Positions 26,356 through 36,393 of a stretch of 64,000 nt of DNA are shown here, in pieces. Origin of the DNA: Streptomyces sp. NBC_00704 (GTDB lineage Bacteria > Actinomycetota > Actinomycetes > Streptomycetales > Streptomycetaceae); the NCBI RefSeq assembly GCF_036226605.1, contig NZ_CP109000.1, positions 1,054,001 to 1,118,000 of the forward strand. Direction: 5' to 3'. Under the pieces are notes generated by a model. It was not told the origin of the DNA, did no database searches, and was given only the letters and a program-made list of their open reading frames with translations. How positions within the stretch are numbered: position 1 is the first letter of the stretch; every line of letters starts with the position of its first letter. The position numbers and the translations under genes were made by a program.

Positions 26356-26500
26356 ACGGCCGCCCGCCGACGCCGTTCAGCCGGGCACCGGGCACGAGAC
26401 CCCGGCCACCGGCGGCTTCGGCACTCCACGCGCTCCCCGCACTCCGCGCGCTCCAGGAACCTCAGGCACTCAGGAACCCACGCAGGAAAGAAGGCGGCAG

Positions 26501-27571
26501 ATGACGACCGTTCAGCCTCCCGAGCTCTCGGACCCGCCGGTGCAGGGGGCGGCGCCCCCCGTCCCGCCCCCGTCCATGCGGCTGAGGGAACTCGCGTTCG
26601 GGGCGGCGTGCGCCGCCGCCCTGCGCGCGGCGGCCCGGCTGGGCGTCGCCGACGCCCTCGGCGACGCCCCGATGCCCGTGGCGGACCTCGCGGCCGCGGT
26701 GAAGACCGAGCCCAAGCCGCTGCGCCGGCTCCTGCGGGCCCTGTCCTGCTACGGCGTGTTCGCCGAGCGGGCCGACGGGACGTTCGCGCACACCGACGTC
26801 TCGCGGCTGCTGCGCGAGGACGACCCGGCCAGCCTGCGCGCCATCACCCTGTGGTGCACCGAGCCCTGGACGTGGGACGCCTGGCCGCTGCTGGACGAGG
26901 CCGTGCGCACCGGCCGCAACGTCGTGCAGGACCTGTACGGCAAGGAGTTCTTCCCCTACCTCAACGAGGACGCCCCGGAGTCGGCGGACGTCTTCAACCG
27001 CGCCATGACGACGTCCAGCGTGCAGTCGGCGCGGGACGTGGCGCAGTTCCTCGACCTGTCGCGCAACTCGTCCGTCGCGGACCTCGGCGGCGGCCAGGGG
27101 CACGTGGTGGCGAGCCTGCTGGACAAGTACCCGACGATGCACGGGACGCTGCTCGACCTTCCCCGCGTGGTGGAGAACGCGGTGCCGAGGCTGCTCCCCG
27201 GCGGCGACCTCGCCGACCGGGCGCGCGTGGTGCCGGGCGACGTCCGCGAGGCGGTCCCGGTGAAGGCGGACGTCTACGTCATCAAGAACATCCTGGAGTG
27301 GGACGACGAGAGCACGGCCCGCACGCTGCGCAACGTGCGCGAGGCGGGCGGCCCCGGAGCACGGGTCGTGGTGATCGAGAACCTCGTCGACGACACCCCG
27401 TCGATGCGGTTCAGCACCGCCATGGACCTGATGCTGCTGCTCAACGTCGGAGGGGCCAAGCACACCACCGAGAGCATGGTCGCCCGGCTGACCGACGCGG
27501 GCCTGGTCATCGACGACATCAGCCCGGTCAACCCCTACCTGCACGCGTTCGACTGCCACGTCGGCGGCTGA
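26501..27571 (+). CDS. O-methyltransferase, possible spore-pigment tailoring enzyme
   Basis: 356 residues, SAM-dependent O-methyltransferase of the dimerising plant/actinobacterial type. The N-terminal helical dimerisation region (LRELAFGAACAAALRAAARLGVADAL) is followed by the SAM motif VADLGGGQGHV near residue 190, then LDLPRVVENA and the catalytic-loop region IKNILEWDDE. The C-terminus is GGAKHTTESMVARLTDAGL. It has GAAGGCGGCAG before the ATG. It points toward the spore-pigment operon and is separated from it only by a bidirectional hairpin, so it plausibly methylates the pigment; this is inference from position. Confidence 0.8.
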   Translation: MTTVQPPELSDPPVQGAAPPVPPPSMRLRELAFGAACAAALRAAARLGVADALGDAPMPVADLAAAVKTEPKPLRRLLRALSCYGVFAERADGTFAHTDVSRLLREDDPASLRAITLWCTEPWTWDAWPLLDEAVRTGRNVVQDLYGKEFFPYLNEDAPESADVFNRAMTTSSVQSARDVAQFLDLSRNSSVADLGGGQGHVVASLLDKYPTMHGTLLDLPRVVENAVPRLLPGGDLADRARVVPGDVREAVPVKADVYVIKNILEWDDESTARTLRNVREAGGPGARVVVIENLVDDTPSMRFSTAMDLMLLLNVGGAKHTTESMVARLTDAGLVIDDISPVNPYLHAFDCHVGG

Positions 27572-27605
27572 CGCGCCCCCCTTCCGTCCCTCGCACCCCG
27601 CAGAC

Positions 27606-27649
27606 CACCGGTCGCCGGGCCCGCAGCGCCGCGGGCCCGGCGACCGGTG
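27606..27649. terminator. 19-bp perfect hairpin between methyltransferase and whiE operon
   Basis: CACCGGTCGCCGGGCCCGC at 27606-27624 pairs with 27631-27649 around AGCGCC. It sits between two convergent stops and should terminate both transcripts. Confidence 0.85.
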
Positions 27650-27659
27650 ACGACCGGGG

Positions 27660-27992
27660 TCAGCCGGCCGGCTCGCGCTCCCACAGGTAGAAGCGCTGCG
27701 CCATGGCGTCCTTCGGGGAGCGCCAGGTCTCGGGGTCGTAGGCGCTGACGTACGCGGACAGCCGCTCGCTCACGTCCCGGAACTCGGGGTGTCCGGTGAT
27801 CTTCGCGATGGCGGGGCCGGGCTCGCGCTCCGACTCGATCATGTGCATGTAGACGTCGCCGAACTGGAAGAGGCTGCGCCGGACGACGCCGACGAGGTGC
27901 GGCAGCTCTCCCCGGTCGGACTCCTCGAACACCTTGGCGATGTCGGGGGCCGATCCGGGGGCCATCCGGGCGACGATGAGGGCCTGGTGCAT
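27660..27992 (-). CDS. whiE-VII: WhiE-VII, TcmI-type polyketide cyclase
   Basis: 110-residue dimeric alpha/beta-barrel protein of the TcmI cyclase family. It starts MHQALIVARMAPGSAPDIAKVFEESDR and contains GVVRRSLFQFGDVYMHMIES, which are diagnostic. It probably directs late ring closure of the aromatic polyketide that becomes grey spore pigment. It is the last gene of the minus-strand whiE operon, 20 bp after whiE-VI, with CGGAGA upstream of ATG 27992. A strong hairpin follows. Confidence 0.85.
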   Translation of the reverse strand: MHQALIVARMAPGSAPDIAKVFEESDRGELPHLVGVVRRSLFQFGDVYMHMIESEREPGPAIAKITGHPEFRDVSERLSAYVSAYDPETWRSPKDAMAQRFYLWEREPAG

Positions 27993-28012
27993 GGAACCGT
28001 TCTCCGTCCGGC

Positions 28013-28748
<736 letters not shown>

Positions 28749-28801
28749 CGGTTCCTCTTCTCTCCTGGCTGAGCGTTGTCTCCTGGCTGGGCGGCGCCTC
28801 G

Positions 28802-30052
28802 CTACGAGGCGTCGGCGGCGCCGTGCCGGAGCACCAGCGCCGAGTTCGACCCCATGAGTCCCCGGCTCAGGACCAGTGCCGTGCGCACCTCGGCGGTGCG
28901 GGCGCGGCCGGTCACGAGGTCGAGGTCATGGCAGACGTCGAAGACGTTGGGGGTCGGGGGGATCAGACCGTGCTCCATCGTGAGCACGGCCGCCGCGGCG
29001 TCCGTCAGCGGCGCCGCGCAGTACCCCCGCCCGATGCCGGTCTTCGGCGCCGTGACGGGCACCCGGGTCCCGTGCGGGCCGAGCGCGTCGACGATGGCCA
29101 GCGCCTCGGCGCGGTCCGCCTCCGGGACGCCGAGGGCGTCGGCGAAGACCACGTCGATCTCCTCCGGGGCGCAGCCGGCCTCCTCCAGGGCTCCCCGGAC
29201 GGCCTGGGCGAGCCCTTCCCGGGACTCGGCCCAGCGCGAGGCGCCGGTGAAGGTCGCCGCGTGTCCGGCGAGGACGGCCCGCGCCCGCGCCCCGCGTGCC
29301 CGGGCGGTCCCGGCGGCCTCCACCACCATCATGGCGCCGCCCTCGGCCGGCACGAACCCGCAGGCCGCGGAGGTGAACGGGCGGTAGGCACGGGTCGGGT
29401 CGTCGACCGTGGAGAGTTCCTCGTAGCCGAGCTGGCAGACCAGCGAGTACGGGGCGATCGGCGCCTCGGTCGCCCCGGCGACGATCACGTCGGTGCCGCG
29501 GCGCACGGCCCGCGCCGCGTGGGCGAGGGCGTCCAGGCCGCCGGCCTCGTCGGCGGCGACGACCGAGCAGGGGCCCTTGAAGCCGCGGCGGATGGAGATC
29601 TGGCCGGTGCTCGCCGCGTAGAACCAGGCGATGGACTGGTAGGGGCCGACGTGCCGGCTGCCCTTGCTCCACAGCTGTTGCAGTTCGCGCTGGCCGAACT
29701 CGCCGCCGCCGGAGCCGGCCGCGGTGACCACGCCCACGGAGTACGGCGCGGCGTCGGTCTCGGCCCGGCTCAGGCCCGCGTCCTCCAGCGCCTGGTCGGC
29801 GGCGGCCATCGCGAAGTGGGTGAACCGGTCGGTCTGGACGAGGTAGCGCTCCTCGACCGCGGCGGACGGGTCGAAGTCGCGGATCTGGCCCGCCACCCGC
29901 AGCGGCAGGTGCTCGCAGCCCTCGCGGGTGACCCGGTCCAGAACGCTGATGCCCTCCCTGGTGGACTTCCAGAAGGTCTCCGTGCCGGCGCCGTTGGGCG
30001 CGACCACGCCGATTCCCGTGACGACCGGGCGCCGTTGAAGGGGTTCGCTCAT
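28802..30052 (-). CDS. whiE-IV: WhiE-IV, chain-length factor (KS-beta)
   Basis: 416-residue ketosynthase-like chain-length factor. It aligns with KS-alpha throughout, but the nucleophile Cys position is Glu169 ([12 protein letters not shown]) rather than the Gln I expect in most CLFs, so it cannot do Claisen condensation. It pairs with WhiE-III to fix chain length and to initiate by malonyl-ACP decarboxylation. The start ATG 30052 overlaps the KS-alpha TGA as ATGA, giving 1:1 coupling of the heterodimer. Confidence 0.9.
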   Translation of the reverse strand: MSEPLQRRPVVTGIGVVAPNGAGTETFWKSTREGISVLDRVTREGCEHLPLRVAGQIRDFDPSAAVEERYLVQTDRFTHFAMAAADQALEDAGLSRAETDAAPYSVGVVTAAGSGGGEFGQRELQQLWSKGSRHVGPYQSIAWFYAASTGQISIRRGFKGPCSVVAADEAGGLDALAHAARAVRRGTDVIVAGATEAPIAPYSLVCQLGYEELSTVDDPTRAYRPFTSAACGFVPAEGGAMMVVEAAGTARARGARARAVLAGHAATFTGASRWAESREGLAQAVRGALEEAGCAPEEIDVVFADALGVPEADRAEALAIVDALGPHGTRVPVTAPKTGIGRGYCAAPLTDAAAAVLTMEHGLIPPTPNVFDVCHDLDLVTGRARTAEVRTALVLSRGLMGSNSALVLRHGAADAS

Positions 30053-31317
30053 CGTGTCTTCTCCCTCGGCCGGTTCATGACCACCGCGGACTGGAAGCCG
30101 CCGAACCCGCTGCCCACCGAGAGCACGCTGCTCAGCCTGCGCTCGCGGGCCACGCGGGGGACGTAGTCCAGGTCGCACTCGGGGTCGGGCGTCTCGTAGT
30201 TGGCGGTCGGCGGCACGACCTGGTGGGCCAGCGCCAGGACGCAGGCGACGAGTTCGATCGCCCCGATCGCGCCCAGGGAGTGGCCCACCATGGACTTGAT
30301 GGAGCTCATCGGGGTGTCGTAGGCGTGCGCGCCCAGGACCCGCTTCACGGCGGCGGTCTCGTGACGGTCGTTCTGCTTGGTGCCCGACCCGTGCGCGTTG
30401 ACGTAGTCGATCGCGCCGGCGTCGACGCGGGCGTGGTCGAGGGCGGCCTCGATGGCCCGGGCCATCTCCAGGCCCTCGCTGGTCAGGCCGGTCATGTGGT
30501 ACGCGTTGCCGAAGGTGGCGTAGCCGCCCAGCTCGCAGTAGACGTGGGCGCCGCGGGCGCGGGCGTGCTCCAGTTCCTCCAGGACGAGCACGGCGCCGCC
30601 CTCGCCCATCACGAACCCGTCGCGGTCGGCGTCGAAGGGACGCGAGGCGTGGGCGGGGTCGTCGTTGTTGCAGGAGGTCGCCTTGATCGCGTCGAAGCAC
30701 GCCATGGTGATCGGGGAGATCGGCGAGTCCGAGGCGCCGGCTATGCAGATGTCGGCCCGGCCCTCCTCGACGGTGTGGAAGGCGTAGCCGACCGCGTCGA
30801 GTCCGGAGGTGCAGCCGGTGGAGACGGTCTGCACCGGGCCGCGCGCCCCGAAGCGCTCCGCCACCGTGGAGGCCAGCGTGCTGGGGGTGAAGGCGCGGTG
30901 CAGGTGCGGGGCCGCCTCGCGGTGGTCCACGTCCCAGCGCTGCCCGCCGTGGCTGACGAGGACGTAGTCCTTCTCCAGCCGGGTGGTGCCGCCGACCGCG
31001 GTGCCCAGGGAGACGCCGACCCGCCAGGGGTTCTCGGCCGCGAGGTCGAGACCGGCGTCGCGGACCGCCTCGTCTCCGGCGACCATGGCGAACTGGATGT
31101 AGCGGTCGCACCGTTCGGCGTCGCGGGCGTCCAGGCCGTGGGCCGCCGGGTCGAAGTCGCACTCGGCGGCGATCCGCGAGCGCAGGCCGGCCGGGTCGAA
31201 GAACGTGATGCCGCGCGTCGCCGTGCGCCCCTCGGCCAGGAGCTTCCAGAACGCCGGCACGCCTATGCCGCCGGGGGCGACGATGCCTATGCCGGTGACC
31301 GCGACGCGTCTGGTCAT
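30049..31317 (-). CDS. whiE-III: WhiE-III, ketosynthase alpha
   Basis: 422-residue type II ketosynthase. The catalytic Cys is Cys169 ([11 protein letters not shown]), with His in [12 protein letters not shown] and [11 protein letters not shown]. It is the condensing enzyme of the spore-pigment minimal PKS. It overlaps the upstream cupin gene and the downstream CLF gene by 4 bp each (ATGA at both ends), so three proteins are translationally linked. Confidence 0.92.
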   Translation of the reverse strand: MTRRVAVTGIGIVAPGGIGVPAFWKLLAEGRTATRGITFFDPAGLRSRIAAECDFDPAAHGLDARDAERCDRYIQFAMVAGDEAVRDAGLDLAAENPWRVGVSLGTAVGGTTRLEKDYVLVSHGGQRWDVDHREAAPHLHRAFTPSTLASTVAERFGARGPVQTVSTGCTSGLDAVGYAFHTVEEGRADICIAGASDSPISPITMACFDAIKATSCNNDDPAHASRPFDADRDGFVMGEGGAVLVLEELEHARARGAHVYCELGGYATFGNAYHMTGLTSEGLEMARAIEAALDHARVDAGAIDYVNAHGSGTKQNDRHETAAVKRVLGAHAYDTPMSSIKSMVGHSLGAIGAIELVACVLALAHQVVPPTANYETPDPECDLDYVPRVARERRLSSVLSVGSGFGGFQSAVVMNRPREKTR

Positions 31318-31757
31318 GACCGCACCTGACGTCGTGCGGCCGCCTCGGAGCCGATCACCACCGGCTCGGCGTCGGCTTCCTCGGTGTCGACGTGGCCGAG
31401 CGGCGGGGTGGGCGCCAGCGGGCCGAGGTGGAAGACCATGCGGGCCTCGACGTTGCCGACGTTGCGGAAGCGGTGCCGCATGCCGACGGGGATCATCAGC
31501 CCCTGCTCGGGCTGGAGGGCCTGCGCCTCGCCGTCGAGGTCCACCTCCAGCTGCCCGCACACCACGTAGACGAACTCCTCGGAGTACGGGTGGTAGTGCT
31601 CGGCGATGCGGTCGCCCGGCTTGATGAGGGCGACGCCCATGAAACCGCTGGTCGAGCCGACCGTGGCGGGGGTGAGCATGGCGCGCAGGTCGCCGCCGCG
31701 CCGGGTGTTGGGCTCGACCTCGCTGAGATCCACGACTCTGGGACGGGATGTGATCAC
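31314..31757 (-). CDS. whiE-II: WhiE-II, cupin-fold protein
   Basis: 147-residue single-domain cupin. [27 protein letters not shown] and [15 protein letters not shown] are the two cupin motifs with metal-binding His and Glu. Orthologues are always next to spore-pigment KS genes; the exact step is not established, perhaps cyclisation or oxidation. It ends in a 4-bp overlap with KS-alpha. 73 bp separate it from whiE-I. Confidence 0.88.
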   Translation of the reverse strand: MITSRPRVVDLSEVEPNTRRGGDLRAMLTPATVGSTSGFMGVALIKPGDRIAEHYHPYSEEFVYVVCGQLEVDLDGEAQALQPEQGLMIPVGMRHRFRNVGNVEARMVFHLGPLAPTPPLGHVDTEEADAEPVVIGSEAAARRQVRS

Positions 31758-31830
31758 GACGTTCCTCCGATGGTGTACTGCGCCGGCGTGGGAGGGGCGG
31801 GAGGCCCGCCCCCGCCCACGTGAGGGGAGA

Positions 31831-32985
31831 TCAGGCCTCGGGCGACCGGCGGTCGGTGACGAGGTCCATGCGCGCCAGCTCCAGGAACCGCGCGAGCCGG
31901 ACGTCCTTCGCGGCGGACCCGCCGGACGCGGCCGCGTCGTCCTGGAGCGTGGTCAGCTCGGCCACCTGCTGGGGGTCGGCGAGGCCCAGGGCCTGGCCGG
32001 GGTCGGCGGAGCCGAGTCCGCCGCGCACGTCGATCAGCCGGACGACGACGTCGTCGCGCTGGAAGATCGTGCTGCGCAGGACCGGGTTGCGCGGGTCGTC
32101 CGCGGCGGCCTCGTCCTGCCGGGCGAGCAGTTCGGCCAGCTTCATGCCGCGGTCCGGCCGGGTCGGGTAGCACAGGGCGTACCGCTCGGCCTGCGCGTCG
32201 TGCCGGTCCGCCGTCACGTGGTGGACGGCGGGCAGCGCGGCCCGGGTGAAGAACACCCGCGCGGACTCGGGGTCGTTGAGGTCCCGGTCCTGCTCCAGGT
32301 AGGGGTTGATGGCCTCCTCGACGGCCCGCACCTCGGGCTGGCGGGAGACGTGGCGCAGCGCGGACAGCAGGTCGCCCCGCACCTCGATGGCCCGCACGAC
32401 GCGGTTGCCGTGCATGAACAGCGAGGTGCGGCACAGCCGGGTGGTGTCGTCGACCTGCGGCTCGGGCGAGGCGTAGTCGGCGAGGATCTTGGCAACGATG
32501 TCTTCGCTGCCCGGCTTGACCGTGAAGGTCAGCGCGTGCCGGATCATGCCGTCGCCGATGCGGGGCGACGACTGGAGGCGGCGCTTGCCCTGGTCGCCGG
32601 GGGCCGGGCCGCCCGTCTCGCGGACGACGTGGAAGCGCAGCGACCTGGTGTCGCGCACGCAGCTGTGCAGCGGCTCCACCATCCGCACGTGCTCCTCGCT
32701 GTTGACCCAGGCGAGGAACGGCGGGGCGCTCTCCCACTCGCTGGTGATGAGCCACTGGGAGGGGTTCTCGATGGACTGGCACAGCTGGTCGCTGACATGT
32801 CCGGGGACGGACGCGACCTGGTTGCAGAGCTGCTCGTAGGCCTCCAGGAACTGCTGCTGAGCCCCGTCGTAGACGTCGACCAGGAGGACGACGCGAAGGC
32901 GGGAGCCGTCGAACACGGACTGGGAGACGCGTTGCGACGCCTGTCGAGTCCGCGAGCCTGCAACACGTTCGGACGTGGTGGTCAT
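31831..32985 (-). CDS. whiE-I: WhiE-I, SchA/CurD-like protein
   Basis: About 384 residues, first gene of the main whiE operon. An N-terminal ABM-like ferredoxin fold ([34 protein letters not shown]) is followed by two SchA/CurD-like domains beginning near [17 protein letters not shown] and [13 protein letters not shown]. The family occurs in spore-pigment clusters; the role may be a cyclase or monooxygenase helper. ATG 32985 is preferred; AAGGAG lies 11 nt upstream. A GTG at 32994 is only 2 nt from that site, so the start is uncertain by three codons. Confidence 0.85.
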   Translation of the reverse strand: MTTTSERVAGSRTRQASQRVSQSVFDGSRLRVVLLVDVYDGAQQQFLEAYEQLCNQVASVPGHVSDQLCQSIENPSQWLITSEWESAPPFLAWVNSEEHVRMVEPLHSCVRDTRSLRFHVVRETGGPAPGDQGKRRLQSSPRIGDGMIRHALTFTVKPGSEDIVAKILADYASPEPQVDDTTRLCRTSLFMHGNRVVRAIEVRGDLLSALRHVSRQPEVRAVEEAINPYLEQDRDLNDPESARVFFTRAALPAVHHVTADRHDAQAERYALCYPTRPDRGMKLAELLARQDEAAADDPRNPVLRSTIFQRDDVVVRLIDVRGGLGSADPGQALGLADPQQVAELTTLQDDAAASGGSAAKDVRLARFLELARMDLVTDRRSPEA

Positions 32986-33121
32986 CCTGCGCACATCTCC
33001 TTCACGGAGGGGGAAGTGAACGTCGGCCGCGGTGATGCGACGTCAGCGTTCCTCGATCCTGTGCCCGTCCCCGCAAGCGCGCGAGTCGGATGAACTACGC
33101 GGGTGACCGGCCGGGTGAACG
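32986..33121 (-). promoter_or_regulatory. Upstream region of the whiE-I operon
   Basis: 136 bp between the sortase stop and whiE-I. It should contain the sporulation-specific whiE promoter. Near its distal end CGGGTGA occurs twice, 12 bp apart (33100-33109 and 33112-33121, plus-strand reading), which as TCACCCG faces whiE-I. The same TCACCCG core lies upstream of both surface-protein paralogues. No consensus -35/-10 pair was evident. Confidence 0.4.
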
Positions 33122-33868
33122 TCAGACGAGATGAGCGAAGACGACCAGGTTGTCCGTGTAGTCCTTGACCTGCCGGTCGTAGTCGCCCGCGCAGGTGATC
33201 AGGCGGGCCTGGGCCTGCGCGGTGTCGGCGTACACCCGTTCGCTGGGGAAGTCGTCCTTGGCGAAGGTCTCCACGCTGTCGACCCGGAAGGTCGCCCGGG
33301 TGCCGTCGGCCCGCAGGACGTGGAACAGATCGCCCTTGGCCAGTTCGCCGAGGCGCACGAAGACGGCCGGGGACGTCTTGGTGTCGACGTGTCCGGCGAT
33401 GATCGCGGTGCCCGTCTCCCCGGGGGAGGCGCCCTTGGCGTGCCAGCCGACGAGGTTGACGTCGCTCGCCGGGGGCGGGTTCAGCCGTCCGCTGGGGCCG
33501 ATGGAGAGGTCGGTGAAGGGGGCGTCGACGGCGATCTTGGGGATGAGCAGGCGTACGGGGCGGGAGCGCGGCAGGTGCTTTCCGACCGCTCGGCCGTCGG
33601 ACGCCGGCGGGGCCTGCGCCTCCGGCGCGTCCCCCGCGGGGCCGTCCGGTGCGGGGTCCGCGGGGGCCGAGGCGGCGGGCGGGGCGTGCGGCGGGCTGGC
33701 CGTGCCGGAGGGGGCGTCGTTGCCGCCGGCCAGGCCGAGCGCCACGACCACGGCGATCGAGGCGCAGATCATCATCAGGCTGGTGCGGGAGCCTCCTTCT
33801 TCGGCGGATCCCGGCTCACCGCCGGAGGGGCCGGAGGGGGAAGGGGAGGAGGACGGGGGGACTGCCAT
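33122..33868 (-). CDS. Class F sortase
   Basis: 248-residue membrane-anchored sortase. The N-terminal cytosolic Pro/Ser segment and one membrane helix (LMMICASIAVVVALGLAGG) precede a Pro/Ala linker and the catalytic barrel. Catalytic residues are His160 (AGHVDTK), Cys226 (LITCAG) and Arg232. It would cleave and transfer an envelope protein bearing a C-terminal sorting signal. The start is 11 bp after the stop of the adjacent surface-protein gene, whose TGA overlaps the TGAGG ribosome site, so the two form an operon. It lies between whiE-VIII and whiE-I, an unusual place. Confidence 0.9.
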   Translation of the reverse strand: MAVPPSSSPSPSGPSGGEPGSAEEGGSRTSLMMICASIAVVVALGLAGGNDAPSGTASPPHAPPAASAPADPAPDGPAGDAPEAQAPPASDGRAVGKHLPRSRPVRLLIPKIAVDAPFTDLSIGPSGRLNPPPASDVNLVGWHAKGASPGETGTAIIAGHVDTKTSPAVFVRLGELAKGDLFHVLRADGTRATFRVDSVETFAKDDFPSERVYADTAQAQARLITCAGDYDRQVKDYTDNLVVFAHLV

Positions 33869-33879
33869 CGGGGATTACC

Positions 33880-34341
33880 TCACTCGGGCGCGGCGGCGGG
33901 TGCGGGGCGGGGCCGCGAGAGGCGGGCCGGGCCGCCGCGCGGGGCGCGCGCGGCGGCCGCGGCTTCGCGGTCGCGGCCGGCAGGGGTCGCGCCCGCGGCG
34001 GCCCTCACCGTCTTGTGGCGGCGCAGGGCGGGCGGGCCGGCGCCGGTCGGGGCGGGGGTGCCGGGTCCGCCGGCGGCGAGGGAGTGGCCGGCGAGGGCGC
34101 CGCCGCCCGTGTGCGTGCGGCCGCGGGACTCGTCGTGCTCGCCCCTTTGTCCGTCGCCGTCGTGCCGGTCGTGCTCGCCGGACCGGGGGCCGCCGCCCGT
34201 GCCGGTGGAGGAGCCGTCCTCCGGGCCGTGGGACGAGCCGTCGTGGTCCCGGCCGCCGTCGGCCGCCTGGGCGCCGGGAGCGCCCGCCGCGAGGGCGGCA
34301 GCGGTGGCAGCGGTGGCCGGAGTGGTGCGAGCAGAGCGCAT
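33880..34341 (-). CDS. Probable sortase partner, diverged paralogue of the 12-kb surface protein
   Basis: 153 residues. The N-terminus (MRSARTTPATAATAAALAAGAPGAQAADGG), the hydrophilic Asp/His/Gly middle and HTGGGALAGHSLAAGG align with the protein at 11987-12586. However, the signal peptide is less hydrophobic. The C-terminal membrane helix is broken by Pro and Thr (GGPGTPAPTGAGPPALRRHK against GGLGVLALAGTGLYALRRKR), and about 40 extra Ala/Arg/Pro residues follow, as if an earlier stop was lost. It may be decaying or no longer anchored. It is encoded directly upstream of the class F sortase. Confidence 0.7.
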   Translation of the reverse strand: MRSARTTPATAATAAALAAGAPGAQAADGGRDHDGSSHGPEDGSSTGTGGGPRSGEHDRHDGDGQRGEHDESRGRTHTGGGALAGHSLAAGGPGTPAPTGAGPPALRRHKTVRAAAGATPAGRDREAAAAARAPRGGPARLSRPRPAPAAAPE

Positions 34342-34464
34342 CCGATGGTCCTTCCGTCACGGCCGGGCAGCCGACACCGCGTCAGCTCGACGGGCCCGTC
34401 CGGGACGTGATCCACCGTCAGACAGGGTGCTCCGCGGCACCACTCGGGGCGTTCACACGGGTGA
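34342..34464 (-). promoter_or_regulatory. Conserved promoter region of the sortase/surface-protein operon
   Basis: Reading the minus strand, TCACCCGTGTGAAC, GCCCCGAGTGG, ACGGTGGATCACGTC, GTGTCGGCTGCCCGG and GTGACGGAAGGACC occur in the same order and spacing as upstream of the gene at 11987. TCACCC-GTGTGA forms two arms like a BldD half-site pair but without the usual central base. Confidence 0.7.
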
Positions 34465-34486
34465 GGCGCGCGGCCTCGCAGGAGCT

Positions 34487-36145
34487 TCAGGAGAGCGAGA
34501 GCCCGGCGGTCAGGACCTGGCGCAGCGTCGATTCGGCCTCCCGGTCGGGGCCCTGCGCACGCCAGGCCACGAATCCGTCGGGCCGGACCAGCACGGCGCC
34601 GCCGCGGGCCGTGCCGTGCCGCTCCGCCCAGTCGGCGCCGTCCTCCGCGACCAGGTCGGCGCCGGCCTCCGTCCCCACCCGGTACGAGCGGAGCGGAAGG
34701 GCGAGTTCCGCGGCCAGCCGTCCCGCGGCCTCGTGCCAGCCGCCCGGCTCCCCGGCGTCGCTGAGCAGGACCAGGGTCCGCTCGTAGAGGTCGAGGGTGG
34801 AGATCCGCTCGCCGCCGCGGCGCACCCACAGGTGGGGCGCCCGGCTGCCGGGGCCGCCGTTCAGGTCGAGGCCCTCGGGGACGACCGGGACCTCGGGGTC
34901 CGCGCCGACGACGGCGCCCTTCGGGTAGCGGTAGCCGAGGGCCACGTTGAGGATGCCGCGCTGCGGGCCGCCGCCGCCGGAGCCGGCCGGCGCGGCGAAC
35001 CCGGGGTGGCTGTGCTCGGCGGACCTGACGGCGGCACGGGCGCTGGTGGCCTCCGCGACGGGCCGGCGCTCGGCGTCGTAGGTGTCCAGCAGCCCCTCCC
35101 CCGCCCAGCCGTCGAGCACCGCGGCCAGCTTCCAGGCGAGGTTGTGGGCGTCCTGGATGCCGGTGTTGGACCCGAAGGCCCCGGTCGGGGACATCTCGTG
35201 GGCCGAGTCTCCGGCCAGGAACACCCTGCCGGACCGGTAGCTGCGGGCGACCCGCTGCGCGGCGTGCCAGGGCGCCCGGCCGGTGATCTCCACGTCGAGG
35301 TCCGCCACACCGACCGCCCGCCGGATGTGCTCGACGCACCGCTCCTCGGTGAACTCCTCCAGGGTTTCCCCCTGTTCGGGGTGCCACGGGGCGTGGAAGA
35401 CCCAGTTCTCGCGGTTGTCCACGGGCAGGAGCGCGCCGTCGGCGTCCGGGCTGGTCAGGTAGCAGACGATGAAGCGGCGGTCGCCCACGACGTCGGCGAG
35501 GCGGCGGGACCGGAACGTCAGGCTGACGTTGTGGAACAGGTCGCCCGGCCCGCTCTGGCCGATGCCGAGCTGCTCGCGGACGGGGCTGCGCGGGCCGTCG
35601 GCGGCGACGAGGTAGTCCGCGCGGACGGTGATGTGCTCACCGGTCTCGCGGCTCTTCGCCACGGCGGTGACGCCGTGCGCGTCGGTCTCGAACGACATCA
35701 GCTCCGTGGAGAACCGCAGGTCGCCGCCGAGCCGCCGCGCGTGGTCGAGCAGGACCGGCTCCAGGTCGTTCTGGCTGCACAGGCACCAGGAGCTGGGGCT
35801 GAAGCGGGCCAGTCCGCCGCCCGGGTCGATGTCGCGGAACAGCCATTCGCCCGCGTCGCCGACCAGGGTGGGCGTCTGAAGGATGCCGTGGTTGTCGGCG
35901 AGGGTGGCCGCCGCGTCCTGGATGTCCCGCTCGACGCCGGCCACCCGGAACAGCTCCATCGTGCGGACGTTGTTCCCGCGGCCGCGGGGATGGATGGAGG
36001 TGCCGGCGTGCCGTTCCACCAGCAGGTGCGGCACGCCGAGCCTGCCCAGGAACAACGAGGTCGCCAGGCCGACCAGGGACCCGCCGACGATGAGGACCGG
36101 GACCCTGAGGACGGGCGGGCCGGTCGGTTCTTCTCGTTCCTTCAT
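34487..36145 (-). CDS. whiE-VIII: WhiE-VIII, FAD-dependent aromatic hydroxylase
   Basis: 552-residue PHBH-type flavoprotein monooxygenase. The GxGxxG-like motif VLIVGGSLVGLATSLFLGRLG is near the N-terminus. The DG motif is in YLVAADGPRSPVREQLG and the GD motif in VFLAGDSAHEMSPTGAFGSNTGIQDAHNL, with a thioredoxin-like C-terminal domain. It hydroxylates the pigment skeleton. ATG 36145 has GGAGG at 8 nt. In S. coelicolor, as I recall, this gene is divergent from whiE-I; here it is on the same strand and separated from whiE-I by the sortase pair. Confidence 0.85.
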   Translation of the reverse strand: MKEREEPTGPPVLRVPVLIVGGSLVGLATSLFLGRLGVPHLLVERHAGTSIHPRGRGNNVRTMELFRVAGVERDIQDAAATLADNHGILQTPTLVGDAGEWLFRDIDPGGGLARFSPSSWCLCSQNDLEPVLLDHARRLGGDLRFSTELMSFETDAHGVTAVAKSRETGEHITVRADYLVAADGPRSPVREQLGIGQSGPGDLFHNVSLTFRSRRLADVVGDRRFIVCYLTSPDADGALLPVDNRENWVFHAPWHPEQGETLEEFTEERCVEHIRRAVGVADLDVEITGRAPWHAAQRVARSYRSGRVFLAGDSAHEMSPTGAFGSNTGIQDAHNLAWKLAAVLDGWAGEGLLDTYDAERRPVAEATSARAAVRSAEHSHPGFAAPAGSGGGGPQRGILNVALGYRYPKGAVVGADPEVPVVPEGLDLNGGPGSRAPHLWVRRGGERISTLDLYERTLVLLSDAGEPGGWHEAAGRLAAELALPLRSYRVGTEAGADLVAEDGADWAERHGTARGGAVLVRPDGFVAWRAQGPDREAESTLRQVLTAGLSLS

Positions 36146-36393
36146 CACGTTCGCCTCCAGCGCGTCGATTCCGCCGACCCGGCCGGATACGGCGGAGATC
36201 CTCATGCATGCCCCGTGGAGCTGACGGCGCCTCAGGCTTCACCCGCCTGCGTCGTGCCGGGCGGCGGGTCCGCCGCCGGCCGCGCCGGGCGGACGGAACC
36301 GCGAGAAACGCTGAGCACGAGGCCCGGCTCGGCTAGCCTCGATCTCCCGCCCTGTGCGAACTGAGTTACGACGAACATCACTTCGGGAGTTCC

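Noticed and set aside
33092..33121. Possible palindrome around CCGGCCGG before whiE-I
   Set aside because: Symmetry fails beyond the central bases; the direct repeat of CGGGTGA is the better description.
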